From contig CAYHWW010000016.1 of NCBI GenBank assembly GCA_964360145.1, positions 1-37,629 of the forward strand: a stretch of DNA of 37,629 nt. Direction: 5' to 3'. The notes beneath the pieces are model-generated. The model was not told where the DNA came from, ran no database searches, and saw nothing but the letters and a program-made list of their open reading frames with translations. Positions 9,330-18,699 of the stretch are shown piece after piece; positions within the stretch are counted from its first letter, which is position 1; every line of letters starts with the position of its first letter. The stretch comes from CAYHWW01 sp964360145 (lineage in GTDB: Bacteria > Bdellovibrionota > UBA1018 > CAYHWW01). The translations under genes and the position numbers were made by a program.

Positions 9330-9429
9330 NNNNNNNNNNNNNNNNNNNNNNNNNNNNNNNNNNNNNNNNNNNNNNNNNNNNNNNNNNNNNNNNNNNNNNN
9401 NNNNNNNNNNNNNNNNNNNNNNNNNNNNN
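9330..9429. other. Assembly gap (100 N)
   Basis: A run of exactly 100 N, a placeholder of unknown true size. It is flanked on both sides by the same 55-bp sequence at the tRNA-Glu locus, so true content ranges from nothing to further tRNA-Glu copies or an inserted element. Confidence 0.95.
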
Positions 9430-9484
9430 CCCCGGGGAGGGGTTCTTCATTTTTCAACAGCGCTAGTAAGTGGCGTCCCCACCG
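9430..9484. repeat. 55-bp repeat, right copy, running into the complete tRNA-Glu
   Basis: This is identical to 9275-9329. It starts directly after the gap and contains 41 bp downstream of the tRNA plus the first 14 bp (3' end) of the intact tRNA-Glu gene. Confidence 0.85.
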
Positions 9485-9546
9485 GGAGTCGAACCCGGGT
9501 TACCTCCGTGAAAGGGAGGTGTCCTAGGCCACTAGACGATAGGGAC
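9471..9546 (-). tRNA. tRNA-Glu (anticodon TTC)
   Basis: Read on the minus strand, this 76-nt gene folds as a complete tRNA. The acceptor GTCCCTA pairs with TGGGGAC (one G-T pair), the discriminator is G and CCA is encoded. The anticodon arm is CCTCC-CTTTCAC-GGAGG with anticodon TTC; the T arm is CCGGG-TTCGACT-CCCGG. Sequence and size closely follow bacterial tRNA-Glu. The 3' end faces the gap and the toxin-antitoxin genes. Confidence 0.97.
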
Positions 9547-9568
9547 GCATAGGGCCGACAAGGGGCGT

Positions 9569-9597
9569 AGACTAATCACCACGCTGCGCGAAGTCAA
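9569..9597 (-). promoter_or_regulatory. tRNA-Glu promoter
   Basis: On the minus strand TTGACT (complement of 9592-9597) and TAGTCT (complement of 9569-9574) are separated by 17 bp, 23 bp ahead of the tRNA 5' end. A GC-rich discriminator (ACGCCCC) follows the -10, as in stable-RNA promoters under growth-rate or stringent control. The spacing and position make this a convincing call. Confidence 0.7.
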
Positions 9598-9636
9598 ACT
9601 TGATTTTTGTGAGCCATAAGAATAGTGCCATGCGTC

Positions 9637-11703
9637 ATGGGATTGCTGAGGGGTGTTTTGGGGCGTCTTCTACTGCTTTTTTCCATGGCCATTCTGGCCA
9701 CGGGTTGCCCACTTGCTGAGCGCACTCAGCCGCCGTTGCCGAGCCACATCAGCGCCGGTGACCTGCCGCTTTGGTTTGACGAGGCATCCACCAGCGCCTT
9801 CATCACCATGCTCCTGGAGCTGGGTTCTCAGCATGACTTTATTTACACCCTGGATGGGCGGGATGTGGGCATGGCCCATCACACTCTGCGACGCATCGAG
9901 AGCACCGATGGTCCTCGCTTTGAGTTGTCCACTGACGAGACGCTTTCCATATCGACCACAGTGGGCCATGAGCGCCGCGTATTGCGCTTTGCCGCGGCCT
10001 ATCCCTATTCCTTGACGAAGATCTCCTCCATCATAAGCGCGGGGGAGCAGCGGGCCAGTGTGGCTGCGGCGGTGCTCTCGTCCTATGGCCTCCTCGACAT
10101 CGCCGCTCCATCCCTCTGGGTTCGTCGCCATCCCATGGAGGGGCAAACCTTGGAGGTGCGTTGGCTCAACCCTGAGGACTTTACGGGTCTCCTTGTCACC
10201 TACCAGATGCAGCGGGGATTACCCGAGGGCTTCTCAGTGCCGCCCCGGGTGGACGAGAATCATCTTGTTTACACCGTGGCCCGGGTCTCACCCGATGAGC
10301 CCATTGAGGCGGGCCGCATCATCGAAGAAACCGTGTGGCTCGATGAGGGCACCGTGCTCTGGCGCCGGGATCGGGCGTTCCTGGAATATCGCGCCGTCCC
10401 CGACGCACGCTTGGGTACTGCTCCCAGCGACGATCCCATGCCTACTTTCCGCAGGGGCACCCCTGGCCTGGAAGATACCGCCGCGGACGCCCGGGTGGGC
10501 GCGGCCACGGTGAAGATCGTCTCCTTGGGGGGGACGGGCTCCGGCGTTCTGATTAGCAACGAGGGTATTATTCTCACCGCCCAGCACGTCGTCAGCGCAT
10601 CCCTGAGAGGAGGAGGGGGGCTGCGGGTGCCCGATCTGCAAGGCACCGCTGAAGTCATCTATGAAAGCCCAACCCTGGACTTCGCCCTCCTGCGGGCGAC
10701 CCCCGACCACGGGGTAACCTGGCCACGGCTGGCTTGTCTTTCGTTACGGAAACAAGACCTCCCAGTGGGTGAGGCCATCCACGCCATCGGATTCCCCCGT
10801 GCGACCCCAGGAGATGCCGCCACCCGCTCTGATGGTGTGCGCCAGCTTTCGACGGATGGCTTGGTCTTACGCTACAGCGCCGGGGATTTGGGCTACCTCC
10901 GCGTGCTTGAGACTGAGGGGGTCCGCCGGGCTCAATCATTGGTGTTGGCAACCCCGCGGGTCATCCCGGGTATGAGCGGGGGGCCAGTGGTCAGCGATGG
11001 GGGCGACCTTCTCGGTATTTCAGTCATGAGCATCCACCATTCTTGGCCCGTGAGCGAAGAGGCGACGGTGGGCACCTATCTTGGCATCCTACCCGCCAGT
11101 GTTATCGCCTCTGAGCTGCGTCAGGCATGGGGGAATGAGAGGGTGGTTGCCGATCTGCATTGCGCTGAAGTCACCGTGGAGGCTTCAGAGGGTGCCAGCC
11201 AGGAGTTCTACCCCGGGGGGGCCCACGATTATCTCCGCAGCATCAGTCAGCGATTCGATGACACCTTTTTCGCTCTGGCCAGAGCACTCCCAGATCTCAT
11301 GGAGTTGGCGGGCCGCGCGTTCTGTCGGGGGGATTCGGGCTGCCCCGATGGGGTGGTAGCCCTCCTTGTGGGCCTCATGCCCCCGGAGAGCCGCACCCGG
11401 CTGCTGTCTACGCTGTGGTTCCATGCGCTCGATGAGCTGGTGGGGGCCATTTCCCCGAGGGATCGCCATCCCGGCGTGCCGGGCGTAAGCCCCCGGGCTA
11501 TGACGAGAGCATTGCGTGAGAGCCTCCCCCGGGCTCTGACAGCTGCTTTCATGGATACTTCGAGGGAAGTCGTGCTGAATCAGCCCATGACCGCCGCCGA
11601 TGCGGCCGCCGCGGAAGTCCGCGTGCATCGTGCCTTGGAGCACGCTGTGCGCGGGAATTGGGTGCGTTGGGCTGCTTCCGAGGGAATTCATTCGCAAGAG
11701 TAG
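9637..11703 (+). CDS. Lipoprotein trypsin-like serine protease
   Basis: The ATG at 9637 is taken because it gives a compact lipoprotein signal (basic n-region, leucine-rich core, LATG-C with Cys24); a GTG at 9625 is an alternative, and neither has a clear ribosome site. Residues ~25-280 are unrecognised. Residues ~290-480 are a chymotrypsin/DegP-like fold: GTGSGVLIS, His317 in TAQHVV, Asp348 in LDFALLR and Ser447 in GMSGGPV, a full catalytic triad. The C-terminal ~200 residues are mainly helical; no PDZ domain is visible, unlike DegP. Cys+1 is followed by Pro, so outer-membrane anchoring is expected by the E. coli sorting rule. Probable role: envelope protein quality control or processing; the substrate is unknown. 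It is divergent from the tRNA gene and 48 bp ahead of typA. Confidence 0.85.
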   Translation: MGLLRGVLGRLLLLFSMAILATGCPLAERTQPPLPSHISAGDLPLWFDEASTSAFITMLLELGSQHDFIYTLDGRDVGMAHHTLRRIESTDGPRFELSTDETLSISTTVGHERRVLRFAAAYPYSLTKISSIISAGEQRASVAAAVLSSYGLLDIAAPSLWVRRHPMEGQTLEVRWLNPEDFTGLLVTYQMQRGLPEGFSVPPRVDENHLVYTVARVSPDEPIEAGRIIEETVWLDEGTVLWRRDRAFLEYRAVPDARLGTAPSDDPMPTFRRGTPGLEDTAADARVGAATVKIVSLGGTGSGVLISNEGIILTAQHVVSASLRGGGGLRVPDLQGTAEVIYESPTLDFALLRATPDHGVTWPRLACLSLRKQDLPVGEAIHAIGFPRATPGDAATRSDGVRQLSTDGLVLRYSAGDLGYLRVLETEGVRRAQSLVLATPRVIPGMSGGPVVSDGGDLLGISVMSIHHSWPVSEEATVGTYLGILPASVIASELRQAWGNERVVADLHCAEVTVEASEGASQEFYPGGAHDYLRSISQRFDDTFFALARALPDLMELAGRAFCRGDSGCPDGVVALLVGLMPPESRTRLLSTLWFHALDELVGAISPRDRHPGVPGVSPRAMTRALRESLPRALTAAFMDTSREVVLNQPMTAADAAAAEVRVHRALEHAVRGNWVRWAASEGIHSQE

Positions 11704-11751
11704 CCCGCCCATAGTAACATCTGGTGCCCGCTTTACCTCGTAGGAGCCCCC

Positions 11752-13596
11752 ATGAGTCTCAATATGCGCAATATCGCCATCATCGCACACGTCGACCATG
11801 GCAAAACCACTTTGGTCGATGGTCTTTTGCGCCAGGCTGGCACCTTCGCCGCCCACGAGGCCCTCACCGAGCGGGTGATGGATTCCATGGACCTGGAGCG
11901 TGAGCGGGGCATCACCATCGCCGCCAAAAACACCTCCGTCCGCTTGGGCAACTCAAAAATAAATATCGTTGATACCCCTGGCCACGCCGACTTCGGTGGC
12001 GAGGTGGAACGGATTCTCGGCATGGTGGACGGCTGTCTGCTCCTCGTGGACGCCGCTGAAGGCCCGCTGCCCCAGACCCGCTTCGTGCTTCGTAAAGCCT
12101 TGGCCCAGGGCCACCGCGTGATCCTCGTGGTCAACAAGGTGGACCGTCCCGATGCCCGCGTGGACTACGTGGTCAACTCCACCTTCGATCTTTTCATGGA
12201 CTTGGGCGCCAACGAGCGTCAGGCTGACTTCCCCATCATGTACGCCTGCGCCCGCCAAGGCTGGTGCGTGAGTGACATGGCGGAGGCCGATAGGCTCCTC
12301 GCCGTCAAGGGCGAGGGCGGTTCTTTGAAGCCCCTCTTCGACACCATTTTGAAAGAGGTCCCATCGCCTCAAATTTCCGAGGGCGAAGGCTTCCAGATGA
12401 TGGTCTCCAACCTGGCCTACAGCGACTACGTGGGTCGTTTAGCCATTGGTCGCGTGCTCCGTGGGTCCGTGAAAAAAGGCTCCAAGCTCATCCGCATGGG
12501 TGAGAACGGCAAGAACACCAGTTTCAATGCCGCTGTGGTCTATACCTACGAAGGCCTGAAGATGTCAGAAGCCCCGGTGCTTCTGGCCGGAGATATTGGC
12601 GTTATTGCAGGTTTCGAGGAGACCACCATCGGCGACACCATTTGCGAGGCCAGTCGCCCCGAGGCCCTTCCCCGCATCACGGTGGATCCCCCCACCATGA
12701 GCATGATTTTCTCCATCAACACGAGCCCATTGGCTGGCCAAGAGGGTGAGCCCATCCAGTCCCGCAAGCTGAAAGAGCGCCTGGTGCGGGAAGTGCGCAA
12801 CAACGTGGCTTTGCGCCTGGACGAAAGTACCAGCACGGACAACTTCAAGATGCTGGGCCGTGGCGAGTTGCAGTTCGCAATTCTCATCGAGCAGATCCGC
12901 CGCGAAGGCTTCGAGATCATGGTGGGCCGCCCTGAGGTGATCTATCAGACCGGCCCCAACGGCGAGAGGCTCGAGCCCCACGAGCGCGCTGTCCTCGATA
13001 TCCCCAACCAATACGCTGGTGGCGTCACCGAGATGTTCCAGACCCGCAAGGGCCAGCTCATCGAGTACAAGGTGGAGCATGAAGGCCGCGTGCGCCTGGA
13101 GTTCGTCATTCCCACCCGGGGCTTGATCGGCATCCGCTCCAAGTTCCTTACGGAAACCCGTGGTGAGGGCATCTTCAACACCCAGTTCGAAGGGTATTTC
13201 CCGCATAAGGGCCAGCTCATCCATCGCATCAATGGCGCCTTGGTGGCTGACCGCACCGGTGAGACCATAGAATATGCCCTCTTCAGCATCGAAGAGCGTG
13301 GCATTCTCTTCGTGGGCCCCGGCGTGCCCGTCTATGAGGGTATGGTCATCGGCGAGAACGCCAAAGACAATGACATGAACGTCAATGCCTGCCGGGAAAA
13401 GAAGCTCACCAACATCCGCTCGGCGGGCGCTGAGTTTTTGGTGACTCTCGCCACCCCCCGTAAAATGTCGCTTGAGGGCTGCATGGAGTGGATCGACGAG
13501 GACGAGTGGGTTGAAGTCACCCCGGAGTCCGTGCGCATCCGCAAGAAGATCCTCGGGGGCAACCTGCGGCCCGTGAAGCGCAACGTAGCGAACTAN
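11752..13596 (+). CDS. typA: Ribosome-associated translational GTPase TypA/BipA (3' end at gap)
   Basis: The start is ATG, with TAGGAG nine bases before it. It has the classical GTPase motifs: HVDHGKTT (P-loop), RERGITI (switch I), DTPGHADF (G3) and NKVD (G4), followed by EF-G-like domains and the TypA-specific C-terminus (RGLIGIRSKFLTETRG, DNDMNVNACREKKLTNIRS). TypA binds the ribosome and supports 50S assembly and growth at low temperature or under stress. The protein runs 614 aa, the normal full length, and the next codon is TA followed by the first N, so a stop codon here is very likely. Reading on through the gap into the protease gene would be an artefact of the N placeholder. If the contig ends overlap by the shared bases acta, the stop becomes TAA. 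Confidence 0.97.
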
Positions 13597-13695
13597 NNNN
13601 NNNNNNNNNNNNNNNNNNNNNNNNNNNNNNNNNNNNNNNNNNNNNNNNNNNNNNNNNNNNNNNNNNNNNNNNNNNNNNNNNNNNNNNNNNNNNNN
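13596..13695. other. Assembly gap (100 N)
   Basis: A placeholder of unknown size between typA and the M4 protease gene. The left flank ends in aacta and the right flank begins actaaag, so a simple four-base overlap could join them. Confidence 0.95.
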
Positions 13696-13749
13696 ACTAA
13701 AGCTTTAACGTTTGACGCGTGGCGCCTCATTTTGGTAGATGCCTACGCT

Positions 13750-16700
13750 ATGCTCAACAAAGGTTCCGTAGGCTCGTTGCTTTTCGCTCCTTTCGCGTTT
13801 TCAGTGGCCGCTGTTCTTACGGGTTGCCCTGTACCGCCCACGCCGCCTGGGACCCTACGGTTTGTGAGCCAACCTTCCGCGGATGCGCTTCAACGCGTTG
13901 CCATGGTTCAAGAGGCCATCCCCGGCAGTCGAGTCGCTCTGGGGCAGCGCACGGGGGAAATCCTGTCCGTGGAGTCCGGCCTTCTCGTGGGCTCGGGCAC
14001 CTCTCCCGTACTGGAAGCGACCCACGGCGTAACGCCCGATGCGAAGGCGTCGGCGCTCCTGAATTTTTTTGTGAAACACGGCGCCGCCTTTGGTTTGGAA
14101 AACCCACTAGGGGAACTCTATGTGCCCAAAGACGAACTGGCCACGCCACCGCCGTCAAGTGACCCCGCTCCCGAGTTCAATACCGTTCGTTTAGTGCAAA
14201 ACCATGATGGTGTTCGCATCCATGGCCGTGACGCCATCGGGCTCTTCGACCAGTCGGGTAATTTGCTCTCGGTGGTGAACCGCGTTCTGCCCACCAACCA
14301 TGACCCGCGTTACATCGGGCTCGACAGCCCCTTCAGCCCCGCTGAAGCCTGGTCGAGCTTTCTGCATGAGCTTGGCACCCATGACCTGACCAACGGCGAC
14401 ACCCGGCTGCATTGGCTCGGTTTGCATGCGGCGGCGGCGGAACACAGCGAAGAACTGTTGTTTGTGCCCCAAGACGTGCAACCCACGGCGGACTGGAACT
14501 TCGTCTACCAAATCGAGCTGAGGTTTGGCCTGGACTCAGCTCGTGTGCGCATGGACGCCATGACCGGAGAAATATTGAGCGTGGTCCAGACCACCCCCTC
14601 GGATTGGTGGGTTGGCGGCACCTCGGTGATCAACATTGGCGTGCCCAATGAAATCGGCGCCACCTTCAATATCCCAGGTGTCCGTGAGGGCTCCACTGTA
14701 TACATGGGGCTGAATTCAGCCTCCTTGGGCGGCGGCGTGTTCCGCGCGGGCAACCTGTTCAGCATCGATGATTCCGCCACTCGTCCTCTGCGTGGCGCCA
14801 CGTATTTAGCCACTCTCTCCACCGCTGCCGCCACTTCATGGGCGGGAGACCCCACTTACGTTGGGGGGCGTCGTGCAGCGACGAGCCTCATGCGCAATAT
14901 GGTGACCACGCTCAATTGGTGGAAAGCGCGCCGCTGGCGTTCCTGGGATAACCGGGGCTCCACTCTTTGGACCTCTGTGGGCGTTAACAAGAATGCTGAT
15001 GGTAGCCCTGACTTCAATGCCTGGGGTGGTAATGGTGTCATGCAATTCGGTGATGGCACGTACACATCACGCGAAACCACGGCAGCCTCTCTTGAGGTGG
15101 TGGGCCATGAGTTCATGCACAATGTGACCAGTGCCACGAGCCGCCTGGAGTATGCCTATGAGTCTGGTGCCACCGCCGAAGCCTGGGCTGATTTTTTTGG
15201 AGCAGCTCTCACTCAAGTCGGTGACCGCTTCAATAACGCGGTACTCGGTGAGTCAGACACGGGTGTTGGCGTTATTCGAAACATGAGCAACCGACGCACT
15301 TACTACGATTTCGTGGTCACGGATGCTGATTCCGGCGGCGTTCACACCAACAGCGGTATCTTCAATTTCGCCCATTACATCGTGGTCAACGGTGGCGCCC
15401 TCGCTGGAACCACTGCTTTGGCGCGCTCCGTGCGCGCTCATGGTGTGGCTCGTGTTGAAGAGATTTTACGCATGGCAGATCGCCTGCGTACGTATGCACC
15501 TGCTGCCACCCTCGAGGAAGTCGCCTCGGGCGTAGTGGGCACCTGCCACATCATGGCCTGGCTCAGAGGCTCGGAAACGGGGGCTGGCAGCATTGGCACC
15601 ACCTGCGAAGATCTTGAGAAGGCCTACACCGACGTGAGAATATTCCCTTCAGGTTCTCACCCTGAAATCGCTTTGGAGTCTGCCTTTATCAGAAACCGGA
15701 CATTCGGCACTTCCTCGGACCCCGCTGCGTATATGACCCACGTGCGCATTGCCAATCTCGGGGACACCGGCAACCTCAACCTGCGGCAGTTCAGCGTCTC
15801 GGTTACTGACAGTTCCGGCTCCCTCGTGCCTGCGATCACGCAGTGTTTCACCGCCGAGGGGGAATGGTCAGCAGGGGTTTTCGAGCCCGGTGAACGCCTC
15901 ATCGCCCAGGTCCCACTGCCTGTGACTTACTTTGAAGGCTGGCCCGTCCGTGCGGACATGCCCGGCCGCGGTGCCGGTAAGCGTGTTCGCTTTTGTATTG
16001 AGATCGCGCCCGACGCCCGTGGCGCACGGGATACGGATGCGTCAAACAACTGCGTCAATCAGAGCTTCATGTCTGATTACACGTTTAGCGGCGCTGATAT
16101 GTTCAATGGCACCCCCGATGGCGCCATCAGCACGGCTTTATTGAGGGGTAACCTTTTCAATAATAGTCGTTTAGGGTACGCGCCGACCCTCTACATGCCC
16201 ATCTTTACTCGCGACGCCAGTGCGGGGGCCTATTCGGAGCTTACGAGTGCGGCCTTTTTGTACCGGGAGCTGAGCGCCGCGCCAGCCGCCACCTTGAACA
16301 GCGACTTCGCAATTCAAGTGCCCGCGGTGAGTTTCAGACCGGGGGTTAACGAGACCACAGTGGTGCTGCCCACCATTGATCTCACCGAAGCCGCATCAGT
16401 GATACCTACGGAATCCACCAGCCTCGGCACACGCTATCAAATTTTCGTGGACGCCAACGGCGCCAATGCCGCGTTTACCGCGCCACAGATCTACGCCTTG
16501 GCTGATGGCACCAGTGTGGCCACGGAATCAGATGAAACTAATAACTTTGCCTGCCTCAACTGTTTTGTGAACTTCACGGAACGAAGCGGCACGATCAGCA
16601 AGAAATACGGGGTTATCGTGAAGTTCTCCAGCCCCACGTCGCCCGAGGGCTTGTTTCCCGCCGCCTATGCCCGCGCAGCCCGCGACCTCAGAAACGCGTC

Positions 16701-16770
16701 TACTCTGATTTTGGGTTTCAGTGTGTTTGAGATCCCCAGGCTCGTTGAGATGATCACGCCGTTTAGATAG
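13750..16770 (+). CDS. M4 (thermolysin-family) metalloprotease lipoprotein with CARDB-like C-terminal repeats
   Basis: This is a 1006-aa exported zinc protease. The ATG at 13750 opens a lipoprotein signal ending in LTG-C (Cys26); the frame is open to the gap, so an upstream start cannot be excluded. Next come an FTP-type propeptide (VRLVQNHDGVRIHGRD) and a PepSY-type segment ending in DAMTGEILSV, both of which chaperone and inhibit M4 enzymes before activation. The catalytic domain has HEFMH 453-457, the zinc ligand Glu471 in ESGATAEAWADFFG and the catalytic His532 in GGVHTNSG. After ~residue 630 there are CARDB-like beta-sandwich units, seen as TDASNNC and SDETNNF. Lipid anchoring is less usual for M4 proteases, which are mostly freely secreted; the enzyme may stay on the cell surface. 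Expected role: extracellular protein digestion. Confidence 0.93.
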   Translation: MLNKGSVGSLLFAPFAFSVAAVLTGCPVPPTPPGTLRFVSQPSADALQRVAMVQEAIPGSRVALGQRTGEILSVESGLLVGSGTSPVLEATHGVTPDAKASALLNFFVKHGAAFGLENPLGELYVPKDELATPPPSSDPAPEFNTVRLVQNHDGVRIHGRDAIGLFDQSGNLLSVVNRVLPTNHDPRYIGLDSPFSPAEAWSSFLHELGTHDLTNGDTRLHWLGLHAAAAEHSEELLFVPQDVQPTADWNFVYQIELRFGLDSARVRMDAMTGEILSVVQTTPSDWWVGGTSVINIGVPNEIGATFNIPGVREGSTVYMGLNSASLGGGVFRAGNLFSIDDSATRPLRGATYLATLSTAAATSWAGDPTYVGGRRAATSLMRNMVTTLNWWKARRWRSWDNRGSTLWTSVGVNKNADGSPDFNAWGGNGVMQFGDGTYTSRETTAASLEVVGHEFMHNVTSATSRLEYAYESGATAEAWADFFGAALTQVGDRFNNAVLGESDTGVGVIRNMSNRRTYYDFVVTDADSGGVHTNSGIFNFAHYIVVNGGALAGTTALARSVRAHGVARVEEILRMADRLRTYAPAATLEEVASGVVGTCHIMAWLRGSETGAGSIGTTCEDLEKAYTDVRIFPSGSHPEIALESAFIRNRTFGTSSDPAAYMTHVRIANLGDTGNLNLRQFSVSVTDSSGSLVPAITQCFTAEGEWSAGVFEPGERLIAQVPLPVTYFEGWPVRADMPGRGAGKRVRFCIEIAPDARGARDTDASNNCVNQSFMSDYTFSGADMFNGTPDGAISTALLRGNLFNNSRLGYAPTLYMPIFTRDASAGAYSELTSAAFLYRELSAAPAATLNSDFAIQVPAVSFRPGVNETTVVLPTIDLTEAASVIPTESTSLGTRYQIFVDANGANAAFTAPQIYALADGTSVATESDETNNFACLNCFVNFTERSGTISKKYGVIVKFSSPTSPEGLFPAAYARAARDLRNASTLILGFSVFEIPRLVEMITPFR

Positions 16771-16836
16771 CGCCGCGGCGGAGTACGGTAAAAATTTCCC
16801 AGCCACTTCACGGGCCGTTCTGCCGATCCGTCAGTC

Positions 16837-18015
16837 GTGAAGGACTACTTGCGCCCCCTGGGGGCACCTCTCATTGCTATGACCTTGAGTTTGCTGGGGT
16901 TCCTCGCCACGGTACCCGTGGCTTGGAGCCACACGGGTACCACCCTGGACCTCTGCGCCCTGCGCAAGGTGTTGCAGGAGGTAGCGAAGGCGGATGAGGG
17001 GCCGCGCACCGTCCCAGGCAAGCGCATGGCCCGAGTACGAAGCGAGGGCGTCGATGCTCGTGCTCCCCGGGAAGAAATGGTGGGTGAGGCGAGGCGAGCC
17101 AGCCCGCTGGAGGACCCAGCCGATCACACACGCATCTTCTCTTTAGAGCGGTCCGCTCCACTAACTCGTCCGGCAGCTGATATTGAGCTCGAATTGCCGG
17201 AAGGGACGCGCACCGTGCATATGCCTGAATTCCCGTACCATGCCCCGGATCCATCGATGTCACCAACTGATTACGTTGAGTCGCGCTTGAATGGCCGTAC
17301 CTTCACAATCGATGGAGAGGCGGTGCGCTTTCGCGTGGGAGAGAAGCAGTTGGGGGATGGGGGCTTCAGCTTAGTCTATGAATTAGAGCGTATCCCCCCT
17401 ACACCTGGCATCGAATATGTCGTAAAGATTGATAACAGGCGTTGGGATCCATCAAGCCAGGCCGCCGTCCACCAGAGAAAATTGACCTTACGCGGGCCCC
17501 TCGAGGACTCCGCCAACGCATATCTAGCTCGTCACGGGTTGAGCAGCACTGTGCGTGTCGAGTTCCTGCCGGGCATGGTGCAGGAGTTGGAATCAGAGGG
17601 CATCACCATCATGAGGCGCATCACAGAGGATAGCGTCGCGAATGAGAGAGGCCGACTCACAGTCCCTTCCCGATATCGCCCCGGGGTGGGTATGTTTGGA
17701 CGTTGGGTGAATGAAGCGAACCAGGCTCTCGGCAGAACCATTGAGTCTGCCCGCACTGGGGTCACGCACATGTGGAACCAGGCGCACATGAGCAAAAAGA
17801 ATGTGGAACGCATGCGACCCAGCCGTAGGGCGCAATCACAGATCACCCGTGAGGATGATGGTACTGAGGTTGCTGTGTTGGATACTCCGTTGGATCTGAT
17901 CCATCCTAGAACGGGCGCCCCTGGCCGCTTTAATCTCGGCTCTCGCATGGAGACCTACGTGGACGCGGGGGGCGTTGAGCGGGAGCGCCTGGTTATTGAG
18001 GTCTACGACTTCTAA
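16837..18015 (+). CDS. Exported protein with kinase N-lobe-like glycine loop and lysine
   Basis: This 392-aa protein starts with a plausible signal peptide (GTG at 16837; ATG at 16879 is an alternative giving a core of MTLSLLGFLATVPVAWS). After a polar linker, residues 172-181 read LGDGGFSLVY and Lys197 sits in YVVKID, the pattern of a kinase glycine loop and ATP-binding lysine; MRRI around residue 265 could be the hinge strand. No HRD or DFG motif follows, so a working kinase is unlikely. The C-terminus is VIEVYDF. The minus-strand protein at 33166-34167 also has a signal peptide, a G-rich loop, a lysine strand and the ending AIGIYDP, which suggests one family. The downstream neighbour is convergent, six bases away. 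The function is unknown; the kinase-like fold is inferred from motifs only. Confidence 0.7.
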   Translation: MKDYLRPLGAPLIAMTLSLLGFLATVPVAWSHTGTTLDLCALRKVLQEVAKADEGPRTVPGKRMARVRSEGVDARAPREEMVGEARRASPLEDPADHTRIFSLERSAPLTRPAADIELELPEGTRTVHMPEFPYHAPDPSMSPTDYVESRLNGRTFTIDGEAVRFRVGEKQLGDGGFSLVYELERIPPTPGIEYVVKIDNRRWDPSSQAAVHQRKLTLRGPLEDSANAYLARHGLSSTVRVEFLPGMVQELESEGITIMRRITEDSVANERGRLTVPSRYRPGVGMFGRWVNEANQALGRTIESARTGVTHMWNQAHMSKKNVERMRPSRRAQSQITREDDGTEVAVLDTPLDLIHPRTGAPGRFNLGSRMETYVDAGGVERERLVIEVYDF

Positions 18016-18021
18016 GCGAGC

Positions 18022-18666
18022 TCAGGGTTTGCCCAGCAGCAGCGATTTGAGGGGCTTTGCCACCACTAGCGCCATGATCTCATCGTTCCCCGGGATTTCC
18101 AAGTCAGCCCATGCCTCGCGACTGATGGCAAGCTCGTCATCCACACTGAGAACGGTGCCTTGTAGTCGCGCTTCCGTTTCCACGGCATAGCGTTCGCTCA
18201 TCAAGAGAAAAGCGGTCTTGTCGATCCAGAGCGAGCCGTTTTCTTCGCGATAGCCAATGGGGGCGGGAAAGCGCCAAGAGAGAGATTGAATATTTTTTTG
18301 AAAAAAGCGTACAAACCGGCAGTGCGCGAGCTCGTGGAAGAGCACGGATTGTCGCTCGGCGGGGGGTAGGCTTTCGCGCACCACGATGGCGCAAGGGACA
18401 GATTTCCGTTCAGCCACGCCCGACGGAAAGTGGAAATACTCACGACGATTCTCTCGGGTATGGACCATGCGTCTGTAAAATATATGGCCTAGGCTGTCGC
18501 TGATGCCCTTCTGCTGGAACTCCTCATCGCTGAGAAAATCAACGGTGGTTGGGGCGTCTGGACTTATTTGCGCCAAAAGATACTTCTCGCAGTATGCGAG
18601 GGAGCCAGCCTCAGCCCAGCCGTGGAGAAGACATGATGTGATGAGGAGCAAGACGAGGCGCGCCAT
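18022..18666 (-). CDS. Exported HELAH-motif protein (putative zinc metallopeptidase)
   Basis: This 214-aa protein has a clear signal peptide (MARLVLLLITSCLLHGWAEA) and the zinc-binding motif HELAH at 111-115 in VLFHELAHCRF. A third metal ligand is not obvious; Glu or Asp residues after the motif (YAVETEAR at about 159-166) are candidates. Cysteines 26, 92 and 116 may form disulfides. It is not a recognised named family. It runs convergent to the kinase-like gene and divergent from the FecR-like gene. A periplasmic or secreted protease is likely, or a protein that uses the fold for cell-wall work. Confidence 0.75.
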   Translation of the reverse strand: MARLVLLLITSCLLHGWAEAGSLAYCEKYLLAQISPDAPTTVDFLSDEEFQQKGISDSLGHIFYRRMVHTRENRREYFHFPSGVAERKSVPCAIVVRESLPPAERQSVLFHELAHCRFVRFFQKNIQSLSWRFPAPIGYREENGSLWIDKTAFLLMSERYAVETEARLQGTVLSVDDELAISREAWADLEIPGNDEIMALVVAKPLKSLLLGKP

Positions 18667-18699
18667 GGGGCGCTGGAATTACCATGATCTCCGATCAAA

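Noticed and set aside
9166..9552. Open frame running from the Doc remnant through the gap into the tRNA
   Set aside because: It depends on translating N bases and the tRNA gene; it is not a coding region.
11752..16770. A single 1672-codon typA-protease fusion
   Set aside because: The frame is open only because the 100 N are translated as unknown residues. typA is already full length at the gap and the protease has its own lipoprotein signal.
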